Positions 6,939 to 18,279 of a DNA stretch of 64,000 bases are shown one piece after another. Made by a program: the position numbers and the translations under genes. The stretch's first letter is position 1; each line of letters opens with the position of its first letter. This stretch comes from Scytonema sp. RU_4_4 (GTDB lineage Bacteria > Cyanobacteriota > Cyanobacteriia > Cyanobacteriales > Nostocaceae): contig JAAUSC010000005.1 in assembly GCA_012031965.1 (NCBI GenBank), positions 1 to 64,000 of the forward strand, given 5' to 3'. The notes under the pieces were generated by a model, which was not told the DNA's origin, ran no database searches, and saw nothing but the letters and a program-made list of their open reading frames with translations.

Positions 6939-8294
6939 ATGCAGGTTTCGGAAGGTTCTGAGAATAAGAAGGCTAGTTTGGAGAATTTGACTGGTTTTGA
7001 TGGAAATCATCCACCTGAGCCAAAGTTGATTGATACTTGTGTTCATTGTGGGTTTTGTCTTTCGACTTGTCCTAGTTATCGGGTGCTTGGTAAGGAGATG
7101 GATTCTCCACGAGGGCGCATCTATCTTATGGATGGGATTAATGAGGGTGAGATTCCTCTGAATGAGGTAACAGCACAACATTTTGATACTTGTTTGGGGT
7201 GTCTTGCTTGTGTGACGACTTGTCCTTCTGGTGTGCAATATGACAAGTTGATTTCTGCAACTCGTCACCAAGTTGAACGGAATTATCCGCGTAGTTTGCC
7301 AGATAAATTGTTTCGTCAACTGATATTTTCTTTGTTTCCTAATCCTGATGTTTTACGGGTTCTGCTGGTTCCATTGTTTTTTTATCAAAAGTTGGGTTTG
7401 CAGAAATTGGTGCGTGGAACTGGGTTGTTGAAGCGTTTGTTTCCTCGCTTGGCTGCAATGGAATCAATTTTGCCAGAGATCACTTTGAAATCTTTTCAAG
7501 ATAATTTGCCAGATATCATTCCAGCACAGGGTAAGAAACGTTACCGAGTTGGGGTGATTTTGGGATGTGTGCAAAGGCTATTTTTCTCTTCAATTAATGA
7601 AGCGACTGTGCGGGTTTTAACGGCGAATGGCTGTGAAGTTGTGATTCCCAAAACTCAAGGATGTTGTGCGGCGCTTCCGGAACATCAAGGACAAACAGAA
7701 CAAGCCAAAGCTTTAGCAAGGCAGATGATTGATAGTTTTGCAAATACTGGTGTAGATTTTGTGATTATCAATGCTGCTGGTTGCGGTCATACACTAAAAG
7801 AATATGGTCATATTTTAGAAGATGATCCACAATATCGGGAAAAAGCGAAAGCATTCGCGGGGAAGGTTAGAGATGCGCAAGAGTTTTTGGTTAGTGTTGG
7901 TTTAACAGCGAAATTATCACCTCTTGCAAATCAACCCTTGACTTTGGTTTATCAAGATGCATGTCATTTGTTACACGGGCAAAAGATTAGTGTACAACCG
8001 CGTCAGTTGTTGCGGCAAATTCCAGGGGTGAAGTTGCGCGAACCAGTTGATGCGGCTCTATGTTGTGGTAGTGCAGGGATTTACAATCTACTGCAACCAG
8101 AGGTGGCTGAGGAGTTGGGTAGACAAAAAGTGCAGAATTTGCTCAACACTGGTGCTGATTTAATGACATCTGCTAATCCGGGTTGTACTTTGCAAATTCG
8201 CAAGCATTTGCAATTGCAGGATAAGCAAATTTCCATCATGCACCCGATGGAGTTGTTGGATTATTCCATAAGGGGGGTGAAGTTGGAAGTTTAG
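6939..8294 (+). CDS. glcF: Glycolate oxidase iron-sulfur subunit GlcF
   Basis: 451 aa. Two ferredoxin-type 4Fe-4S motifs near the N-terminus: CVHCGFCLSTCPSYR and CLGCLACVTTCPSG. Two CCG domains follow, with 'GCCAALPEHQG', 'INAAGCGHTLKEYG', 'YQDACHLLHGQ' and 'CCGSAGIYNL'. It passes electrons from the GlcD/E flavins to the membrane. A purine-rich Shine-Dalgarno (GGGGAGAAG) lies before ATG 6939. Cotranscription with glcE is likely, although the 105-bp spacer contains a repeat that can fold. Confidence 0.9.
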   Translation: MQVSEGSENKKASLENLTGFDGNHPPEPKLIDTCVHCGFCLSTCPSYRVLGKEMDSPRGRIYLMDGINEGEIPLNEVTAQHFDTCLGCLACVTTCPSGVQYDKLISATRHQVERNYPRSLPDKLFRQLIFSLFPNPDVLRVLLVPLFFYQKLGLQKLVRGTGLLKRLFPRLAAMESILPEITLKSFQDNLPDIIPAQGKKRYRVGVILGCVQRLFFSSINEATVRVLTANGCEVVIPKTQGCCAALPEHQGQTEQAKALARQMIDSFANTGVDFVIINAAGCGHTLKEYGHILEDDPQYREKAKAFAGKVRDAQEFLVSVGLTAKLSPLANQPLTLVYQDACHLLHGQKISVQPRQLLRQIPGVKLREPVDAALCCGSAGIYNLLQPEVAEELGRQKVQNLLNTGADLMTSANPGCTLQIRKHLQLQDKQISIMHPMELLDYSIRGVKLEV

Positions 8295-8299
8295 AAAAA

Positions 8300-8322
8300 G
8301 CTACAGGCTTCTCGCCTGTAGC
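8300..8322 (-). terminator. Hairpin terminator between convergent genes
   Basis: GCTACAGGC, five-base loop, GCCTGTAGC: a perfect nine-base-pair stem. Read on the minus strand it is followed by TTTTTC, so it should end transcripts of the dienelactone hydrolase gene. On the plus strand it lies just past glcF but lacks a U-run. Confidence 0.7.
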
Positions 8323-8471
8323 TATTGCAAAGAGCTATACCTGCGCGGGTTTAAGCCGCTAATAGCACCCTGTCATCTGGTTATAGGTTTCACGTGATCA
8401 AGCATATGCAGTTGCAGGGAATATCAATTCGTGTGAAGCTACATATTTTAGAATCCCCTGACTTCTAATTA

Positions 8472-9305
8472 TTAAACGCCATGTTGCTTAAACCATGCTT
8501 GGAGGCGTTTCCAGCCTTCCTTGGCTTCTTTTTCCCGGTAGGAAGGGCGGTAATCGGCAAAAAAGGCATGGGGTGCATCAGGGTAGACGATGATTTCAGA
8601 TTTTCTGCTGCTGGACTTGAGGCGATCGCGCATTTGCTCCACTGTATTCAGGGGAATGCCTGTATCTTTACCGCCGTAGAGTCCAAGAATGGGAACTTTC
8701 AGCGTAGAGGCGATATCTACGGGATGTTTAGGTGTCAGTTCGGTAGTATCACCTACTAGTCGCCCGTACCAAGCCACGCCTGCTTTGATTTTGGGATTAT
8801 GTGCAGCGTACAGCCAGGTCATGCGACCGCCCCAGCAAAAGCCTGTAATCCCCAATTTATCAGCATTTCCCTTGCCAGACTTGACCGCCCAGTTTACCGT
8901 AGCATCAAGGTCAGATAGCACTTGGGCATCTGGTACTTTAGCTACAATTGGGCGAATTTCGTCAATACTGCTTAATTTGGAGACATCGCCCTGACGCACG
9001 AATAATTCCGGTGCGATCGCCAGATATCCCAACTTAGCAAAGCGACGGGTAATATCCTGAATATGCTCGTGGACGCCAAAGATTTCTTGGAGCACCAGCA
9101 CAATCGGGAAATTCTTGCCAGTAGCAGGCTCCGCTCTGTAAGCCGGAATTTCACCATCTTGGACGGGAATTTTCACCGCACCCGCAACCAATCCTTTGGT
9201 ATTGGTGGTGATGACTTTAGCAGAAATAGGTTGCACTGCCAAAGCAAAGCCTGTAGCAAGGGTAGCAGTTGCGATAAAGTTGCGGCGCGTTATTTCTTTT
9301 ATCAT
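8472..9305 (-). CDS. Exported dienelactone hydrolase family protein
   Basis: 277 aa. The N-terminus '[18 protein letters not shown]...ISA' is a twin-arginine (Tat) type signal, so the folded enzyme is probably periplasmic. The mature part is an alpha/beta hydrolase of the dienelactone hydrolase family: '[20 protein letters not shown]', nucleophile Cys in 'GFCWGG', 'LYGGKD' for the Asp, and '[12 protein letters not shown]' for the His. Family members hydrolyse lactones or esters; the substrate here is unknown. Single gene convergent with glcF, with a hairpin between them. Confidence 0.85.
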   Translation of the reverse strand: MIKEITRRNFIATATLATGFALAVQPISAKVITTNTKGLVAGAVKIPVQDGEIPAYRAEPATGKNFPIVLVLQEIFGVHEHIQDITRRFAKLGYLAIAPELFVRQGDVSKLSSIDEIRPIVAKVPDAQVLSDLDATVNWAVKSGKGNADKLGITGFCWGGRMTWLYAAHNPKIKAGVAWYGRLVGDTTELTPKHPVDIASTLKVPILGLYGGKDTGIPLNTVEQMRDRLKSSSRKSEIIVYPDAPHAFFADYRPSYREKEAKEGWKRLQAWFKQHGV

Positions 9306-9479
9306 CTTTAATACCTTGAGCTATCCAGGTTCAATCTTATTTTTCCAGGGTAAGCTTTTACGCTTAGTTGTTTACATAGTGCAGGCGTTGACCTTACTTA
9401 TTAGTGATCCAACCCGGAATAATAGTTTGTTGCCTTGTATTTAAGAGATACGGTCGGGCTATATTTTTAGCAAAATATA

Positions 9480-10784
9480 ATGAAACTAGATTTAACAAGA
9501 TTTTATCAAGCATGTGACCCAAGTAAAACCCTAGTCGTAGGAAATGCCGAGGATCGGCAATACTATATTGATTTTTCCTCAGTACGCGGTGGCAAGATTA
9601 TTGGGGAATTAGAGCGAACTATCACACGCCTCTCACCTGATGAGCCAACTTGCCAGTTGTTTACAGGACATGTTGGTTGTGGTAAGTCTACAGAGTTACT
9701 GCGGCTGACAGCAGAGCTAGAGCAGCAGGGATTTCATGTTGTTTATTTTAACTCCAGCCATGATATGGACATGGCGGATGTTGATATTACAGATATTTTA
9801 TTGGCGATCGCCCGTGAGGTGAGTCAAAGCCTGGAAGCTATTAAAATTAGGCTGAAACCAAGATACTTTGTTGATTTGTTTCGTGAAATTGCAGATATTT
9901 TACAAACGCCACCAATTGACATCACCGAAGTACAGTTGTCTGCAGGTATTGCCACAATTACAGCGAAAACCAAAGATAGTCCCAGAGTTCGTAGTCAGTT
10001 AAGGTACTTTCTTGAGCCACATACAAATAGACTTTTAGAAGCAATTAACAAGGAAGTACTTGAACCAGCCATAGAAAAACTAAAATGGCAAGGCAAAAAA
10101 GGACTGGTGGTGATTGTTGATAATCTCGAAAAAATGCATAACTCTGTCAAGCCGTCGGGATCCTCTCAGGCAGAATATTTATTTGTTGATCGGGGTGAAC
10201 AGTTAAAACAACTGAATTGCCACTTAGTTTATACAATTCCTCTAGTTCTCATTTTTTCAAATGTTTTAGGACGACTGACGGATCGATTTGGCGTAGATCC
10301 CAAAGTTTTGCCTATGGTTCCCGTGCAGCTACGAGATAATTCTGAATTCCTACAAGGAATCACACTGCTGCAACAGATGGTTATGGTAAGAGCTTTTCCT
10401 GGTGTCAGTTGGGAAGGGAGTCGTCATTTGATTACGCAAGTTTTTGATACTCCTGAAACTTTAGAGCAATTGTGCCGAGTCAGTGGTGGTCATGTGCGAA
10501 GCTTACTGATGATACTCCAGGCTTGTCTCCAGAGGACAGATGCTCTACCTATCTCGCGTGACTGCTTGGGAAGTGTGATTAAGCAACGCTGTAATACGCT
10601 CAAGAATACAATTGCTGATGATGAGTGGGAGCTATTGCATCAAGTGGTACAAAAGAAAAGCTTGAAAGGAGAAGAAAGATACCAATCTCTGATACACAGT
10701 ATGTTTGTCTTTGAATATCGATATCAGGATGAGTTGTGGTTTGATATCAATCCGATTTTGGCACAAGCAAAAGAGTTGCAGTGA
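9480..10784 (+). CDS. P-loop ATPase, first gene of nSTAND-WD40 operon
   Basis: 434 aa. Walker A GHVGCGKST at residues 63-71 and a Walker B-like hydrophobic strand LVVIVDNLEK ending in Asp214. The region between has a helical insert (about 115-200). The C-terminal third ('GGHVRSLLMILQACLQRT') resembles the helical lid of AAA/KAP-type NTPases. Soluble, no signal. Function unknown. Its stop overlaps the next gene's ATG (TGATG), showing tight coupling with the giant TPR/NTPase/WD40 protein, so the pair probably works together as a sensor or regulator. Related ATPases beside STAND proteins occur in cyanobacteria, but I know of no assigned role. Confidence 0.8.
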   Translation: MKLDLTRFYQACDPSKTLVVGNAEDRQYYIDFSSVRGGKIIGELERTITRLSPDEPTCQLFTGHVGCGKSTELLRLTAELEQQGFHVVYFNSSHDMDMADVDITDILLAIAREVSQSLEAIKIRLKPRYFVDLFREIADILQTPPIDITEVQLSAGIATITAKTKDSPRVRSQLRYFLEPHTNRLLEAINKEVLEPAIEKLKWQGKKGLVVIVDNLEKMHNSVKPSGSSQAEYLFVDRGEQLKQLNCHLVYTIPLVLIFSNVLGRLTDRFGVDPKVLPMVPVQLRDNSEFLQGITLLQQMVMVRAFPGVSWEGSRHLITQVFDTPETLEQLCRVSGGHVRSLLMILQACLQRTDALPISRDCLGSVIKQRCNTLKNTIADDEWELLHQVVQKKSLKGEERYQSLIHSMFVFEYRYQDELWFDINPILAQAKELQ

Positions 10785-13700
10785 TGACGAACTCACATCA
10801 AACGGAAAATTTCGCCGCCGATAACGAAAGTTCGTTGCAGGCGCTGACGCGGGCGATCGCCCGTTCTCAAGGACAATTTTCACTCATTTTGCTACGTTGC
10901 AATTACGCAGTTTTACGGAAACGCATGGTGCAGCGTCTGCGAGAGCTAACGAATGTCCACATTCAAGAACTAGTTCTACCTGAGTCTGTCAAGACGCTCT
11001 ACACCACTATCGAAGCAAAACTCTGTTCACAACAGCCACCAGCATTAATGGTGTTTGGTCTAGATTCGGTAGATGACATTGATACTTTGCTAACTTCTAC
11101 CAATCAAGTTAGGGAGGAATTTCGCAAAAATTTTCCGTTCCCGATATTGGTGTGGATTAATGATAAGGTATTACAAAAGCTGATTCGGCTAACGCCAGAT
11201 TTGGAGAGTTGGGCAACAACAATTGAATTTGAACTCACTACCGAAGAGTTACTCAAATTCTTACAGCAAACTGCAAATGAGGTATTTTCCAAAGTTTTAG
11301 AGGTGGGTGCAGACACATTTCTGGACAATGCAGCCCTCAACTTAGGGATTGGTTCACCTTGTAGATTTGAACTTGAGTCAGCCCGCAAAGATTTACAACG
11401 TCGTGGCGTAAATTTGCAGCCAGAGCTCGAAGCCAGTCTGGAGTTTGTTCTGGGACGAGATGCTTGCAACTCAATGGAACAATCTCTAGAACATTATGAA
11501 CGGAGTTTAGCGTTTTGGGAAAAAAGCAATAACGCAGAGTGGCGAGGGTGTTTACTGTTTTGCCTTGGTTTATGGTGGCGCACATACGCTGTGTTACATC
11601 GCTCAAAGCAGGAGCAAGCTTTTCGTACAGCAAAAAGTTACTATCAGCAATGTATTCAAGTCTTCCAGCAAGCTAACCGCCCCGATCTAGAAGCTAAATT
11701 CATCAATGCTTTAGGAGAAGTTTTACAAAAGTTACACGAGTGGGATGAGTTAGACTCTGTTGCGAAAAGAGCACAGGTTCTGCATCAAAGCTATTTTAAT
11801 CCAATTAGACTTGCTTATAGTTATGGGTTACTAGCCGAGGTTGCACTGGCTGTGAAAACTTGGACTCAAGCACAGGAATACACTGAAAAAGCACGACAAA
11901 TTCTATACAGTGCTGGAGAGCCAGCCCTGAATTATTGTTACCTGGAGCAGAACACGAGGTTAGCTCAAGCTTGGCAATCTCATACAGGTTGGTACTTATT
12001 ATTACTGGCTCAGGCGCAACAGCATCTTGGGCAAGTTTCAGAAGCGATTGAAAAATTGGAAACTGCGAGAGCAGAAAGTCAGCCTAAGCATAATCCACCC
12101 ATTTACATTCGTATTTTGGAGGAGTTGCGATCGCTTTACTTTACCCAAGGTCAATATCCCGAAGCCTTTGAGATTAAACAAGAAAAACGTCAAATTGAAC
12201 ACCAGTATGGCTTCCGAGCCTTCATCGGTGCAGATCCACTGCAGCTAAAGCAACAGGTCATTAACTCAGCATTGCTACCATCTGCTCAGCTAACGACCTT
12301 TAACCAAGAAATGATCGCTTCTGCTCGTCGCCAGCAAGAAGTAGATTACTTGATAAAAGAAAGAATTTGTCGTCCCGATCATAAATTGATCGTGATCCAC
12401 GGTCAATCAGGGGTGGGCAAGAGTTCAATGGTGAATGAACTGGTTCTAGCGCTAGAACATCCCATCTGCCAACATAAGACTTTGCCCGTGGTGCAGAAAG
12501 GTTACACGAATTGGGTACAGGAATTAGGTCATGCTTTAGTCGATGCTTTAGAGAAAAAAGGTATTCACTTGCCGACAACTCCAGATTCCGTGGAGAACAT
12601 TATTGCACAATTGCGAAATCATAAAAATCATTATTTACTAACAGTTTTAATTTTCGATCAATTTGAAGAGTTTTTCTTTGTCTGTACTGAACCAACTCAA
12701 AGACGACCATTGTATGAATTTTTGCATACTTGCTTGAAAATTCCCTCTGTAAAAATCATTCTATTATTACGGGAAGATTATTTGCACTATTTGTTGGAGT
12801 GGGAACGCGTCACAATTTAGATATCATCAATAATGATATTCTGAGCAAAAATATTCGCTACTCTTTAAAAGAGTTTTCACCAGAAGATGCCAAATTAAAT
12901 ATCCAGAGTTTAACAGCGCAATCGCATTTTCACTTTGAGCCTGCGCTGATTGATGCTCTAGTGCATGATTTAGCCGGAGAGTTAGGGGTAGTGCGTCCAA
13001 TTGAGTTACAGATTGTAGGAGCACAACTCGAAGAGGACAACATCATCACCCTAAAACAATATCAACAACTTGGTTCTAATCCGAAAGAAAAACTGGTTGA
13101 ACAATATTTAGAACAAGTCATTAGAGATTGTGGTCCTAAGAACAAAAGTATTGCTCAACTCATTTTGTTTCTGCTAACAGATGAAATCGGTACCCGCCCC
13201 CTCAAGACTCGTGCTGAACTCATAGAGGAAATAGAAACAGCAGGTTTACAATTAGAAGCTAATCAACTGGATTTAGTTTTAGAAATTTTAGTCGGTGCAG
13301 GATTTGTCTTTCGGGTACGAGAAACACCCGCTGATCGTTATCAACTGGTTCACGATTATCTGCTGGCGTTTATCCGTCAACAACAGGAACCTGAACTATT
13401 AGAAGAACTGAAGCTAACTAAAGAAAAACTCAAGCAGTCACTGCTGCAAGAAAAGCAGGAACGCAAACGGGCAGAAATTGCTGAAATCGAGGCACTGAGT
13501 TCCCTCTCTCAAGCTTTGCTTCTATCACACGATGAGCTTGGGGCATTAATCGCCGCTGTCAAGGCTGGTAGAAAATTACAGGAAATGCTACCATTGGTAG
13601 ATGCTAAGCTTAAGCATAAAACTGTAGCTAATTTACAGCAGGCAGTCTTTGGAATTCAAGAGTGCAATCGTTTTCAAGGGCATAGCGCCAGAATTTTGAG

Positions 13701-15528
13701 CGTGAGTTTCAGTCCAGATGGTCAACTCATTGCTTCTGGCAGTGATGACAGCACAATTAAACTTTGGAAGTACGATGGTACTCTAGTTAACACCCTCCAA
13801 GGGCATAGCCTTGGTGTGAATAGTGTCAGTTTCAGTCCGGATGGACAGATGCTGGCTTCAGCAAGTACTGACAAAACTGTGAAACTTTGGCGGCTTGACG
13901 GTACAGAAGTGCGAACTTTCCAAGGGCATAACGATTGGGTTTTAGGCGTGAGTTTTAGTTCAGATGGTCAGATCATAGCCTCCGCTAGCAATGACAGGAC
14001 AGTCAAACTTTGGAGTCAGAACGGCACAGAACTGCAAACCTTACTCGGACATGGTAACTGGGTTAGGAGTGTGAGTTTTAGTCCAGATGGTCAGATGATT
14101 GCCTCAGCAAGTGACGATAGTACAATCAAACTTTGGAATCTTAATGGCACAGAACTGAAAACCTTAGTTGGGCATAGCGATAAGATCAGGAGTATAAGTT
14201 TTAGTCCAGATGGTCAGATCATTGCTTCCGCCAGTGATGACAGGACAGTCAAACTCTGGAGTCAAGACGGTACAGAAGTGCAAACCTTACTTGGACATTG
14301 TGCTAGGGTCAGAAGCGTAAGTTTTAGTTCAGATGGTCAGATGATTGCTTCCGCCAGTGATGACAGCACCGTCATACTCTGGAGTCTTGATGGAACTTTA
14401 CTCAAAACCTTGAAAGGACATAGAGCTAGAAGCAGGAGTGTCAGTTTTAGTCCAGATGGTCAGATGCTTGCTTCGGCTAGTGATGACAGTACAGTCAAAC
14501 TCTGGAGCCTTGATGGTATAAAAAAACCAACCCATCAAGGACATCGTGCTAGGGTCAGTTGCGTAAGTTTCAGCCCCAACGGGCAGATGCTTGCTTCTGC
14601 TAGTGAGGACAAAACAGTAAAACTCTGGGATCTCGAAGGTAAAGAACTGCAAACCTTACTCGGACATACCGACTGGATTAGAAGCACGAGTTTTAGCCCT
14701 AATGGGTATATAATTGCCTCAGCCAGTGAGGATAAAACCGTGAAACTCTGGAGTCTTGATGGAACTTTACTCAAAACTTTGAAAGGACATGACGATAGAG
14801 TCAGGAGCGTGTGTTTCAGCCCAGATGGACAGATGATCGTCTCGGCAAGTGATGATAAAACCGTGAGACTTTGGAGACTCGCTCGCGTATCTCCACAGGA
14901 GTTTTGCACAGAACTACGTACTTTTCAAGGACATTGCAATTGGATTTGGGGTGTGAGTTTTAGTCCAGATGGTCAGATAATCGCCTCAGCCAGTGATGAC
15001 AACACAATCAAACTGTGGAACCTGGAAGGGATGGAACTGTGTACTTTCCGGGGACATCACAACTGGGTTCGGAGCGTGAGTTTCAGCCCAGATGGTAAAA
15101 TGATAGCCTCAGCCAGTGATGATAAGACAATCAAACTCTGGAGTATTGTTCATAGTAGAGAACTGCAAACCTTTCAAGGACATAGAGATGCTGTTAACAG
15201 CGTAAGTTTCAGTCCAGATGGTAAAATGGTAGCCTCTGCCAGTGATGACAAGACAGTCAAACTTTGGAACTTAGAAGGCAAAGAGCTACAAACCTTTCAT
15301 GGACATAATCACTGTGTCAACAGTGTGAGTTTCAGTCCAGATGGTAAAACGATTGCTTCTGCCAGTGATGGCAAAACTGTGAGGATCTGGAAACTCAACC
15401 ATTTAGATTCCCCTATGGATTTAGATGCTCTTCTAGTACGCGGCTGTAAGTGGCTATATGCCTATCTGACAACTAACCCCAACGTTAGTGAGAGCGCTTG
15501 TCATCTCTGCAATGATATCAATAACTAA
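10784..15528 (+). CDS. Giant TPR - STAND NTPase - WD40 (nSTAND) protein, split by a one-base frameshift
   Basis: About 1,581 aa if the frame is restored. Order: residues ~20-160 a second NTPase-like region without a proper P-loop ('LILLRCNYAVLRKRM', 'ALMVFGLDSVDDID'); ~235-480 TPR-like helices; STAND-type NTPase with Walker A GQSGVGKSS (540-548), Walker B 'LIFDQFEEFF' (~620) and 'ILLLRED'; a helical region; then from about base 13672 fourteen WD40 repeats ('GH..SVSFSPDG..IASAS.D.TVKLW'), enough for two seven-bladed propellers. One frame stops at TAG 12818-12820 while the continuing homologous frame reads '...RHNLDIINND'. Adding one A to the AA in GTCACAATTTAG gives 'ERVTNLDIINND', so a single base is missing near 12813-12816. 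It may be a real mutation or a sequencing error. Role inferred: ligand-triggered signalling or defence. Confidence 0.82.
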
Positions 15529-15632
15529 AAAGTCATATAATTCCATCCATTAACGTGTTGGCTGATGTAAAGAAAGACCTTATTTCGACTTCAATGTCGA
15601 GAATTTTATGCTAGCTCCGTCATTTTTTCGTG

Positions 15633-15965
15633 TCAATAATTTATTCTGTAAAAGTGGTGATACTCAATTGTGTTATCAGCAATTGAGAACTGATGTCCTT
15701 TATTAAGGAAATAATAATATCCACCCTTAATTCCTGTAAACTTTGCTACTAATATGGAGCCATTTAGAAATTCAATTTCATAGGTTTCGCCAATCCTGAG
15801 TTCATGCGGTTGTATGCTTTCCATCTTGGTTTGTGGGGGAGGTGGGATGGGTTTTTGGCTTATTGGCTGGACACCTTTGCTAACACGATACCTGCGGCGA
15901 GCAAAGCGATCGCAGGTATCAGCGCTGTTGTTCACTAGGTAAGCTAAAACACATTTAAATTGCAT
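15633..15965 (-). CDS. Hypothetical small protein (SH3/KOW-like fold possible)
   Basis: Up to 110 aa. Residues 48-110 (MESIQPHELRIGETYEIEF onward: 'NGSILVAKFTGIKGGYYYFL') look like a small all-beta domain. The first 47 residues are low in recognisable content, so translation may start at Met48 (about 15824). No known function. Single gene convergent with the WD40 gene. Confidence 0.45.
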   Translation of the reverse strand: MQFKCVLAYLVNNSADTCDRFARRRYRVSKGVQPISQKPIPPPPQTKMESIQPHELRIGETYEIEFLNGSILVAKFTGIKGGYYYFLNKGHQFSIADNTIEYHHFYRINY

Positions 15966-17387
15966 AATTAATAGTTAGGTTTGTTGGCTGCTGATAGTTG
16001 ACAGTCAACAGTTAACGGTCAACAGCCAAGACGATAAATATGCAAGTTAAAAGTTCAACAGCTTAGTAGGCAAGGTTATCCTACTGCACAACTAGTCAAT
16101 CTTAGAGGGTGTTTATGAAATAAATCTGTCATTCTCAGTGAAGTGAAACGGAACGTCCCGCAGCGCGTGTCCCTTTGGGACTCAGAATCTAGATTTTGCA
16201 ACGTAGTTGATAGATGCAACACTTGTGCGATCGCTACGTATGCACTCTTGGTACACGCTACGCGAACAGCATGACAAATCAAGGTTTTTGCCGAATTTAT
16301 AAACACGCTCTTAGTTATCGTACAGTAACTAAAATTTAAATGACACAGTATTGGACTAGTAAAAATACAAAGAGATAGCGTATTACCACGCTGTCATTTA
16401 TATCATCAGTATTTACAAATTCATTTGTGACAAATTTTGGGTTTCGCACCGCAAACTAGGCTACTCTGAAAATAAATTTTCATTGGTGGTGCTGAACTGC
16501 AAGTTCATAACCCACTAAACTCCAGATTTTATAATCTGCTTATAAAGACAACCTTAAATTTTTAGGCTATGTTATTGTTACTGAATAACACACTATCATA
16601 GTGTGCTTTTGAATACTTAATACAAGTTTTATAAATGAGCTATACTTATTTATTTTATAAGTAGAAAATAATATCACAAAACTTACTCAACTTGGGTTAC
16701 CTGATTGTAAATTTATATAGCTACAAACGATTCTTAGAATAATAAGTAAACAACAGTACTCTGATGATTGACTTTTGTAACTAGCGATTGGACAATATAA
16801 CAACTCTAGCTTTTTTAAAATTGTTATCAAAGGTGCATCAATTCCGGTATAAATGATTTTGTTTGTGTTCCTAGTTAATGACATCACAGAAAATTGGGGG
16901 GGTGGAAGCCTTCAATAGCTAATATTCATGTGAACCATTCACAAATCAACATTTAACAATATTGGCGGCTGAAATAACCTAGCTAGAGTATGATTTTACC
17001 CAAGGTAGTACCTTCCACATATCTTCATGAAGGATAGTATCTCCATGGCTCTATTAGTGTATATCACCATTTCTCCTCGATATTTAAGTAGCTCTAAAAA
17101 AAGAATGTACATACTAGGTAAACTTTTGCCTAAGCACTTTCTTTGAAACAAAACTAAGTGATTCGCTTTTAAATAGGCTAGAACTGTGCATTTGTGTAAC
17201 TTTATTTACACTTGACTGAAAATTTGGCAGACATTGTTAGTTGCTAGAACACCCTTTTCATCAAAGTTTTGAGCTTAGCGTATATTGATGTTCCACCACT
17301 GAAACTCCTTTATTGCGGATCCATTGAATATGGGTGTTTCTTAACCTTTGCTAACAATCTCTGTTGTTAATCACTCGCCAACACTGT
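15966..17387. other. Long AT-rich non-coding region
   Basis: About 1.4 kb with no gene I can support. It holds heptad-like repeats near 15995-16025, a MITE-like element (16102-16313), and an isolated hairpin CACACTATCATAGTGTG followed by CTTTT at 16589-16610, which could be a terminator of an unseen transcript. Promoters of the 17388 gene presumably lie in its right part. Confidence 0.5.
16102..16313. repeat. MITE-like element (about 210 bp)
   Basis: Imperfect terminal inverted repeats: TTAGAGGGTGTTTATGAA on the left against TAAGAGCGTGTTTATAAA read inward from the right. No transposase inside. Confidence 0.6.
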
Positions 17388-18131
17388 ATGAATACCATTG
17401 TTCGTTTGCTTGGTGTATTCGCTATTTCGGTGTCTACATATGCTACTGTGTCTTGCTTTGCAGTAGCGCAGGAGATTCAAACTGTTCCCCAGTCCGGAAC
17501 ACCTCAGAAAACTCCAACTGTTCCCCAGTCCGGAACACCTCAGAAAACTCCAACTGTTCCCCAGTCTGGAACCACTCAGAAAACTCCAACTGTTCCCCAG
17601 TCTGGAACCACTCAGAAGATTTGCTCTTTTGATGCGGTAGATAATTTGCTACCTCCACCAACAGATGGGCAAACTCCTTCCCCCCTTTCCTACCTCCTAC
17701 AGCAAGGTTTTACACAGAAGCCAGACGGTTCTTGGGTGTGTTACGTGAGAGATAGCCAGAAACAGGAGCTTTATTACACCCTCTTTAAAGTTCAACAAGT
17801 GAGTGGAAGGCTCATAGCAAGTTCTTTTTTGAATAACGGCAGTCTGGTTGAGGGGCAAGACGCTCGCACCTTGGACTTGTTCATGATGCTCATTGACAAT
17901 CATACCAAGACAAATCAGGGGAACCGTCAGAGTGTACGCAGGTATTTTGAATCTTTTATTACTTTAGTTAAGCAAGGGAAAATTCCAGCCTCAACGCGTG
18001 GGTATCTTTTTGACCAGCCAAATCAAGGGTTCATCATATACAACACCGTCACAGGAGGAGAACTTCAGGGTACAGCAATCACGATTAATATCAATTCACC
18101 TCAGAATTTACGTTCCTCCCCAGCCTCTTAA
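17388..18131 (+). CDS. Secreted protein with four 12-residue tandem repeats
   Basis: 247 aa from ATG 17388. Sec signal peptide (MNTIVRLLGVFAISVSTYAT, cleavage probably after 'AVA'). Then four copies of a 12-residue unit (TVPQSGTPQKTP and variants), and a globular domain beginning 'ICSFDAVDNLLPPPTDG' with a few cysteines. No catalytic motif recognised. It precedes the PEP-CTERM protein on the same strand (148 bp), so both may belong to an envelope or matrix system. The repeat-rich linker resembles spacers in exported proteins. Upstream TTG 17364 would spoil the signal peptide. Confidence 0.6.
   Translation: MNTIVRLLGVFAISVSTYATVSCFAVAQEIQTVPQSGTPQKTPTVPQSGTPQKTPTVPQSGTTQKTPTVPQSGTTQKICSFDAVDNLLPPPTDGQTPSPLSYLLQQGFTQKPDGSWVCYVRDSQKQELYYTLFKVQQVSGRLIASSFLNNGSLVEGQDARTLDLFMMLIDNHTKTNQGNRQSVRRYFESFITLVKQGKIPASTRGYLFDQPNQGFIIYNTVTGGELQGTAITININSPQNLRSSPAS
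17481..17624 (+). repeat. 36-bp coding tandem repeat, four copies
   Basis: Units begin at 17481, 17517, 17553 and 17589. The first pair and the second pair are almost identical within each pair, which suggests recent stepwise duplication. In frame in the secreted protein. Confidence 0.9.
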
Positions 18132-18279
18132 GTTGAATCTTTCATGGGCAGGGTAGGAGTGTAGAAAAATTTAAAATTCAAAAATAAAAAATTAAAAAAA
18201 TTTTGAATTGAACTGTCTCTTACATTCTATACTCCATATTCCCATGCCCCCATACTCTTGTTTAGTGGAGGTAAATCCT

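Noticed and set aside
16076-16306. 76-residue minus frame
   Set aside because: Lies inside the MITE-like element; no ribosome site or recognisable motif.
17481-17624. Short tandem repeats as a possible CRISPR array
   Set aside because: The units are contiguous with no spacers and are in frame within a secreted protein.
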